From Aspidapion aeneum (taxonomy: Eukaryota > Arthropoda > Insecta > Coleoptera > Brentidae), in NCBI GenBank assembly GCA_963576565.1, contig OY755046.1, positions 59,003,471-59,067,470 of the forward strand: DNA of 64,000 bases. Reading direction: 5' to 3'. The notes beneath the pieces were generated by a model. The model searched no databases. It was given only the letters and a program-made list of their open reading frames with translations, and had not been told where the DNA came from. Both the position numbers and the translations under genes were made by a program. Of the stretch, positions 51,350-59,500 are shown in pieces; position 1 is the first letter of the stretch; every line of letters begins with the position of its first letter.

Positions 51350-53280
51350 GAAAAAAGGAAACTAAGAAGAAAGTGGCAGCAAAGCCGTGATCCTCGGGAC
51401 AAAACAAATCTCAACAACATGACGCAGCGCATTAGGCGAGAAATTCTAGTAATTAAAAATGAATCTATTAACCATTTTCTTAATGAACTTACAGATGATA
51501 AAAATACCGACTATTCCCTTTGGAAAGCAACCAAAGATTTTAAAAGACCAATTATCCAAATTCCACCCATACGAAAATCTAACAACCAGTGGGCAAGGAG
51601 TAACAAAGAAAAAGCAGATATTTTTGCAAGTCATTTAGAAAAAACATTTCAGCCCCACGAAACACCGAATGAAAACTTTCAATTAAATGAACCCCATCAA
51701 ATCGAAGACCATATTAAGCTTACATCACCAAAAGAAATATTAACAGAAATCAAAAATATTAATTTGAAAAAAGCCCCAGGGTATGATCTTATTAACGGGG
51801 TAGTCATAAAACAACTCCCCAGAAAAGCTATCGTAAAACTATGCAACCTAATTAATCCGTCATTTAGGCTTAGGTATGTACCTAAACTGTGGAAAGTTGC
51901 AGAAGTTATCATGATCCCAAAACCGGGAAAACCACTCCATGACGTGTCATCTTACAGGCCAATATCTTTGCTGCCAATTATATCCAAGCTCTATGAGAAA
52001 TTATTGCTTAAAAGAATAAAACCCATCATAGAAAGACAAGAAATTATTCCATCTCATCAATTTGGTTTTCGAGACAAGCATTCCACTATAGATCAAGTAT
52101 ATAGAATTACTAATATAATAGAAAAAGCACTAGAAGAGGGAAAAGTTTGTTCTGCAGTTTTTCTAGATGTAGCACAAGCATTTGACAAAGTGTGGCATGA
52201 AGGCCTTACTTTAAAACTAAAACAGTTTCTGCCAAAACAATATTCGGATATTTTGGAATCATACATATCTGATAGACATTTTAGAGTAAAAAAGGAAGAC
52301 TCATACTCAAATTTAAGAGAAATTCAAGCAGGCGTGACCCAGGGTAGCGTACTAGCCCCATATCTATACTTATTATTCACTTGTGATATCCCAAAGCCAG
52401 AAAATTGCCACTTAGCAACATTTGCCGATGATACTGGTTTATTGACGGTAGAAAAATCTATTGAAAAATGCATAGAAAAACTTCAGGATGCAGTCACCGA
52501 AGGTTGGACCACAAAGTGGCGAATAAAATTAAATGAAACCAAATCAATTCATGTTGATTTTACAAACAAAAATATAAATCACATACAAATAACAATTAAC
52601 AACATTCCCGTACCATATTCAAATCAGGCAAAATATCTCGGTATAACACTTGATGCCAAATTGCGCTGGAAAGCACATGTTAAGAAAAAAAAAGAAGAAC
52701 TAGAGATAAGGTATAGAAAAATTAACTGGCTAATTGGAAGGAAGTCCAATTTAACAATTCATAATAAGCTACTGCTTTATAGACAAATACTGAAACCAGT
52801 ATGGACATATGGTATTCAACTATGGGGTTGTGCTAAAGAGAGTAACATTCTAGTTTTACAGAGATTTCAAAATAAAGTATTAAGAAACATTGTGAATGCA
52901 CCTTGGTACGTTCGAAATAGTGACCTTCATCGAGATCTAAAAATCGAAACTGTAGCAGAGACTATAAAAAAGTACGCAAAAAGCCATGAAGATAGACTTC
53001 ATCGGCATGTGAATGTGGAAGCAATTCAGCTTCTAGACAATACTATGCTAGTTCGAAGACTAAAAAGAGTGAAGCCGTTTGAGCTAGTAAACTAAGTGAA
53101 TTATATAAAACAAAATAATGCTACAAACACAACACAATTGTGAGTTAGAGAACTGTTGAGTGAACCCTAAGTTTAAATCTGACTTTCCTAGTAAATTAAG
53201 TTAAAACAAAATTGCTAATTAGTCTTACTGACTAGATTGTAATACAATAAACACAGTGTGTTTGACAAATAAAAAAAAAT
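51350..53280 (+). mobile_element. Jockey-like LINE, 5'-truncated, with an open RT frame
   Basis: The sequence is open from about 51355 through the RT to the stop at 53093, then has a ~180-bp 3' UTR ending GACAAATAAAAAAAAATTG near 53280. The endonuclease is missing. A degenerate relative lies at 57000-57413. It is the best-preserved retroelement frame wholly inside the window. It is located in the interval between gene C exons if the tentative last exon is right. Confidence 0.9.
51419..53095 (+). CDS. Jockey-type reverse transcriptase (558 residues, N-truncated ORF2)
   Basis: No stops in 558 codons. RT order: KAPGYDLINGVVIKQLPRKA, LWKVAEVIMIPKPGKP, SYRPISLLPIISKLYEKLL (finger), HQFGFRDKHSTIDQVYRI, FLDVAQAFDKVWHEG (motif A, catalytic Asp), AGVTQGSVLAPYLYLL (motif B), ATFADDTGLL (motif C, catalytic Asp pair), KYLGITLDAKLRWKAHV (motif E-like). 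C-terminal QRFQNKVLRNIVNAPWYVRN is the jockey hallmark. All catalytic Asp residues are present. It needs an upstream endonuclease that is absent here, so autonomous activity is unlikely. Confidence 0.9.
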   Translation: MTQRIRREILVIKNESINHFLNELTDDKNTDYSLWKATKDFKRPIIQIPPIRKSNNQWARSNKEKADIFASHLEKTFQPHETPNENFQLNEPHQIEDHIKLTSPKEILTEIKNINLKKAPGYDLINGVVIKQLPRKAIVKLCNLINPSFRLRYVPKLWKVAEVIMIPKPGKPLHDVSSYRPISLLPIISKLYEKLLLKRIKPIIERQEIIPSHQFGFRDKHSTIDQVYRITNIIEKALEEGKVCSAVFLDVAQAFDKVWHEGLTLKLKQFLPKQYSDILESYISDRHFRVKKEDSYSNLREIQAGVTQGSVLAPYLYLLFTCDIPKPENCHLATFADDTGLLTVEKSIEKCIEKLQDAVTEGWTTKWRIKLNETKSIHVDFTNKNINHIQITINNIPVPYSNQAKYLGITLDAKLRWKAHVKKKKEELEIRYRKINWLIGRKSNLTIHNKLLLYRQILKPVWTYGIQLWGCAKESNILVLQRFQNKVLRNIVNAPWYVRNSDLHRDLKIETVAETIKKYAKSHEDRLHRHVNVEAIQLLDNTMLVRRLKRVKPFELVN

Positions 53281-53477
53281 TGATTTGGTAACAACCATTC
53301 TAAGCTTAATTTAAAGTTGAAAAATCATCGTTATTTTTAGCATAAAAGGTTTTTGGTATAGAATTTAAAAATTCTTCTTTTAATAAATACCATCTTAAAA
53401 TGCGTTAAAAATGCTTTTAGTTTGCTAATTTTAACTATTTCAAATCTTTAAGATGTATAAATTTAGCAATGTTGTAC

Positions 53478-53582
53478 CTGAATTTTTGGGACAGAATATG
53501 CATCGTAGTATGATTGAGGTTTTATTGGTTGTTTTTTGGCGTTTGAAACTTTTCTTGTTTGCTTTTTGAGTGTAGCTGATTC
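53478..53582 (-). CDS. Gene C exon (35 codons)
   Basis: Acceptor TTCTTTTCAG; phase 0; reads ESATLKKQTRKVSNAKKQPI then KPQSYYDAYSVPKIQ. It either splices at CAG|GTACAA or runs on through VQHC to TAA. Confidence 0.6.
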
Positions 53583-56500
53583 CTGAAAAGAAATCCGTTT
53601 AGTTTAAACCTAAAATCAGTTATAAACATATATTTTAAATGTGACAGTAGCGGTCAATAATTATTTATCAACCATCTAAAACTTTATAAAAATCTAATCC
53701 TAAATTTAACACCCATTGCCTTTTTGTCGTTTAAAACAAGCTAAAAAAAATGTTTTGTATAGTTTTAGGCAAAACTAGCTGACACCGTTTTATACCTGTT
53801 AAAATGCTTTAACAATGAGACAAAGGATAGTCTAGATATAATTTTTTAAATTTGGCGAAAATTGCGAAAATACCCAATTTTTCGCGAATGTTGGTAATTT
53901 TACTACTACTACTATGTCAGTTTCGAACGTTTTTCTACGTTGTCCGATGCCTATTCTCCTCCTATCCTAACAATCATCTCTCAGGTTTTTTGACTCATTG
54001 ATCTTTGGATTAACTGTTGCCATTCCAGTTTAGGACGCCCTCTTTTTCTGCGCCCTATTGGTTGCCATTCTAGGACCTGCATTGGTAATATTTCGTTGTT
54101 CATCCGGTGTACATGGCTGTACCATATCAGTTATCTTTTAGTGATGTCATTAGTTATGCTTCCCTCGATTCCCATTCTTTCTTTTATGGTCTCATTTCTT
54201 ATATGATCTGTTCTAGATATTCTCTTTGACCTTCTTATTGCATCCATTTCGACACTTTCCATTTTTGTTTTATATTTTGCTGTTACACGACAATCTATTC
54301 CATAAAACAGGGTGCTTTTCACCATGGTTTCATATATGTTAAATTTTTATCTCTGCTCCATAAAATACTGTTAAGGCATTCAATAATCTTTTTTGTTTTT
54401 ACTATTATTTTTTCCAGTTCTTTACAGTTTGTTCCTGTCTTATCAGATGTGACACAAAGGTATACATTGTTTATCCATCTCCTAGTTCCAACTCACTTGG
54501 TTCGTTTCCAATACATAAGTACTGAGTCTTGTCCATGTTCACTGTTAACCCCCACGTTTGGGAGTCTCCCGTTAACTTTCTCATCATATACTCCATGTCT
54601 TCTTTATCAATAGCTACAATTATTTGGTCGTCAGCAAACTGTAGTGTGTATATGGTAAATCGGTCATTAGGTTGCATTTACATGTACTATACGTGTCCAG
54701 TTTTTTAGGGCTACTGCGATATATATTTTAAAAAGAGTTGGAGAGATACAACATCCTTGCCTTAAGCCTTTCGTTACCAGGAATTCTTTTGAAAGTTGAT
54801 TTCAATTTTGATTTTAATATGATGATAATGATGGTACCTTCGCATTTTTCTGCTAGATTGATTCTTGCAAATAGTGATATTTAATTGATACAGATATCTT
54901 ATCGTGCTAACATCGTCAAAATTTCCATCAGTCGGCCATCGCTTTTATTATTATGATAATATTAGAATGTTAGAAAATTATTTTTTAGTTTTTAGTGCAT
55001 TTTATAAAAGCTTGTGACTTAAAAAAAAAAAAATTACCCATTTATTTAGCTATTGAGGATATGAATGCAACTCATTAATTGGTCATTTTGCCTTTGTAAA
55101 ATTGTTATAGAATAAAATTTTACATAAAATTATCATTATACTAGTTTTTTCTTAGTTAGTGTAGAATCAAATTTTCATACAGTTTTAGGTGGTGGCGAGG
55201 GGGAATTCGCGGGTGGCAATCATTGTACTTTTTCTGGGAATCACATAGGAATCATATGGGAATTGCTGGGAATCACTGAAAATCACCCTTGGAATCGCTG
55301 GTTATCACCTGGAAATCACTGGCAATCACCTGGTAATCACTGGTAATTAGCTGGGAATCATTGGGAATACCTTTAAAAATGGAAATCACTGTACGTTTTT
55401 TAGGGTAGCAAATTCCCCCTCGGGTGGTAGCTTAATTATTGGCCGCTACTGTATATTTGAATTGCAACAAAAAATATTTTAGCCTTTAAGTAATTTTGTC
55501 CTGCAAATTTTTTTGAAAAAATTATAATCATCCTACAATGTAAAATTTGTAATTTTTAAAATTCTCGATGAAAACAAAAAGGTTTTGAATTTGAAACTAT
55601 TAAAAAAACTTCCTGTATATTACATTGACAGTTTTTTTCCCAAAAAAATACCAGCTCTTACCTGTGTGTTTGATGGATCCTCAACAGGTTCATAAACTGT
55701 AGCTTGGCGTTGAAAGGAGACAGAGCTAGTGGTTCTCTTAGCAATGTTAGTGTCGTTTTTGTCAATGTCAATTACCTAAAAAAAAATTAAGCGATTTGTC
55801 GCTTTTTTTTCATATAAAGTTTACTTTTCGTACTTCTGGCATATAAAAATCACTTTTTATCCCGATTTTTATGGATAAAGGTATCAGTCTTTATTTCCAG
55901 ATTAAAAAGTGACAAATAAACAAAAAATCGGTTTGAAAAAATAAACAGTAAAAATCAAAAAAAAATGTCAAAACCTAAAAGCACCAAAAAAATTTAAAAA
56001 ATAAATTAAAAAGTGTGAAAAATAGCGTATAAACATCCGTGATAATAGAATTGTACAAATTTTTCGCCTTGGGATAAAAAAGAACACTTTTATCCCTTGG
56101 TTCATAATATACTATTACATTGAATACGACAATTAAATAATTAATTACCTGAATATGAGATATCTTGACAGATCTTTCTGAATGCGATGTAGTGTCTTCT
56201 AAAATGCTAGCTAAAAAATAATAGAAATTGATATATTATTATGCCACATGGAATATGGGTGAGAACTATAAAATAAAGCCGAAATACAGATCATATCATA
56301 ATTTTTGAAACAACTTTTTACAAGTTTTGTTCGTTGGCCTATGCTATTTGCAGGGCTATCAAAATGGACGGGCCACGATCCTCCACTTTGTTGACGTCAC
56401 ATCCGGGGCTGATTTTTTTTTGATGGTCACGTTACGACACAGCTGATTGTCTTTAAAATTTTGAAGTTGGAATGACGGTTCATGGATATTTGATTTTTTG

Positions 56501-59500
56501 TTAAATAAAGCCGTTTTTGAGATTGTTTTTACTTTATTCTGGCAGAACAATTTTTTTTAAATGTATAGTAAGCCCTAATTTTTCATAGCCGCTTCATTAG
56601 CTCACACAAAAATTAAGTTTAAAGCAGAAGCGAATGTGACAATCACATATGACAAAGTCAAATACATGTCAAATATAACAGTTGGCATGTGGTACATGGC
56701 GGGTAATTTGAATTCAAAATAAGAAATGCTAAATCTTGAAGATTTTAACCTTTTAATCATGTTGCTTCCTTACAAACCTTTGGTGGAATATCGGAATGGT
56801 GTCTGAGAATATTTCACTGAAATTTTGCGGAAATGTGTAGTGCCATTTTGAAAATATCATAAAAAAACGTCTGACCTCCCATAAGACCCAATGTAAAATT
56901 CAGCCCCGGGAGAACAGCTGATTTTTTCAGCGTCGTGGCCTCTATTTTTGTGTTGGCCTTGGATGGATATCAATACAATACAATAAGAACAGAAGGCGAT
57001 GAGTAGATTACAATGACATTACCTAAAGGAATAGAAGCAAAAATCAAAAATAATAAATTTATCAAAGCCCCCCTAGGTGAGGTACTAAACCAACTACCAA
57101 GAAAAGCTTAAAGTAAAACTATGGGTAAGATATGTTCCTTATAGAAAGTTATAAAACCACCAAAATATCCTCCTTAAAAGATTTTCAAACTATGAAAACA
57201 TATAGGTACTCAAAAGAGTTAGTCGTTAAAGAAAATAAGGAAATACTTCACAACAATTCATATTTTAAGACAAGCATTCTACAATAGATCAAGTCATAGA
57301 ATTACAAACTTCATACAGAAAAAGAATTAGAAGAGAAAAATATCTTTCTACATGTAGAGCAAGCTTTCGACAGTGTGGTGTATTTAATTTATTAATTACA
57401 ACTATTTCTGCTGTACAGTACAACTTCAGTAATCCGGACACATATCGTTCCGGTCAATGCCGGATTAACAACTTCAGTAATCCGGACACATATCGTTCCG
57501 GTCAATGCCGGATTATCAAGGTATCCGGAGTACTGGGACTAAATTTCATACTAAAATACCTTTATTTCGTAAAAGTGTTTATATAAAAATAGGTAAAACT
57601 TAAAAAATTATGCCAATGTTCTAAAAATATAAAACTACAAAAAATGTATGTTCCTATGTAGATACATACATACCTATGTATAACTTAAACAGCATAAGTA
57701 TAACTTAATCTATTTTTTTCTTTTTTAAAGTGTCTAAGTTTGAATACTCTTGTTTTTAGCTAGTTCTAATGCTTTTTCCTTTAGCCGTAGCAATATGTCC
57801 TCCACTGGAAAATCATTTTCCTCTGTCCATTGAATGGATACTGATAATGACCCCGCAGCGTCGCCGTGCTTTATTCTCTGCACCATTCCTCCTTCAATGT
57901 CTGATTCGCCGGATTCATTCTGTTGGTCTTTGTTAACTATTGCCTCATTTATTATGTCTTCTTCTGTTTGGTCTACAATAGTGTCTTTTTCTCCAGTCAC
58001 CAACTCCATAATATCATTACTACTTAAGTCATTTTCTAGATCTATGATATTCAGTGAAGCTGTAATGGCCTTAAGGTCTGACTCATTTACAACGCAAAGT
58101 CTCTTTCATAGTTCCGAAAGTGGAAGATTTTCTTCATCAGACTCCGCGTCCTCTACCACCTCTGTACTGCGAATGGGTTCAGTTCATAATGCTCCCCAGC
58201 TCTTTTGAATATTTTTTTATGTCCAAGCGAAATCCAAGTTATCTACTGCAAGTTATATTCTTTCAACATCTTTACCATATCTGCTCCTTCATTTGATAAG
58301 ACTTGATTGAGCAAGCGCTTTCTGTATGCCACCTTTATGTTTTGAATCAAGTTTTGGTCCATTGGCTGTAGTACTGCCGTGCAGTTAGGGGGCAAGAACA
58401 TAACTCTAAAGTCTGGATCAAAATTTATTTCTTCCTCTCGAGGATGAATTCAGAAATGCCTACAATTATTATGTCGCGTGAAACTTGTTAAGACAGGAAA
58501 ATTATTTTTGTTTCTTACTAGACTATTTTTACACGCAATATAGGCTAGGTTCTTTCACGATTGGCTAAACGTTTTAACGTCCGGTTTAAAGAGGTAAAAT
58601 TTTGAAAATGTCCGGTTTATAGTGCAATCCGGATTACTGGAGTGTCCGTTTTAGCGAGTGTCCGAACTACTGAAGTTGTACTGTACTTAGAAAATTCAAC
58701 GTCGACATTATTCAAAGAGTCCAAAACTGCTGATAAAAAAACAATGAAAAGATTTGTAAAAATTCACAAATCATAATTAAGAAAATAATAATAATTAATT
58801 ATTAACATATCAAAGTTCTGATTTTTACATATATAAAAACGTTGTTTGAACAAACAACGATAAATATAAGGAGTGTTAATACTTAGTTGCTATGACATTC
58901 TCTAATAAATTTAAAATATATGCCTCTTTATCTTCTGTTACTTGATTGTAGTAAAAGTAACATCATTGCCACGTACTGCATAAATGTACTACTAAAGCGT
59001 CATAAAACCTTTAGTAGTACATAGAAATGACTGCTACAAGCTTTCTATTGGATGCAAATGAACCTCAACGGTTTTAATAAATTTGAAAGAGGCTGCTACT
59101 AAATTGCGTTTATGCATCTATCACACTGTATATTTACCTCTCTTCTTGCATTTTTCGCAACAAGGCGACAAAGGAAGTGATAGGCTTTGACTTGACTCCA
59201 AAGTTTTGTTTCTTTTTATGCATACCGGAGATGGTTCACCTAGTTTGGCCATGGATTCTCTCAGCAAGGTTACAGAGTTCCTTGCTGAAGTTAGTTTTGA
59301 AGATTTAGATCTAGAAATTAAATAGGAATTGAGTGAATCAAGTAGAACAAAATTTTTTTCGAAGCAAATACTTCCGAGGTGGCTGAGGGCCAGGAAAACA
59401 TAATAAAGCGGCTCGGGAGCTCTTCAAACCTTCTAAATAAGAAAAACACAAGGCACGAGATACATTAAGTTAAGTAACTGCAGTATCAGGGCTTTCTAAA

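Noticed and set aside
57734..58009. Independent acidic host gene on the minus strand
   Set aside because: It lies inside Tigger TIRs next to the LPPNCTAVLQPMDQ transposase motif, so it is the transposase C-terminus.
58990..59030. Short inverted repeat as a microRNA hairpin
   Set aside because: Too short and interrupted for a convincing precursor.
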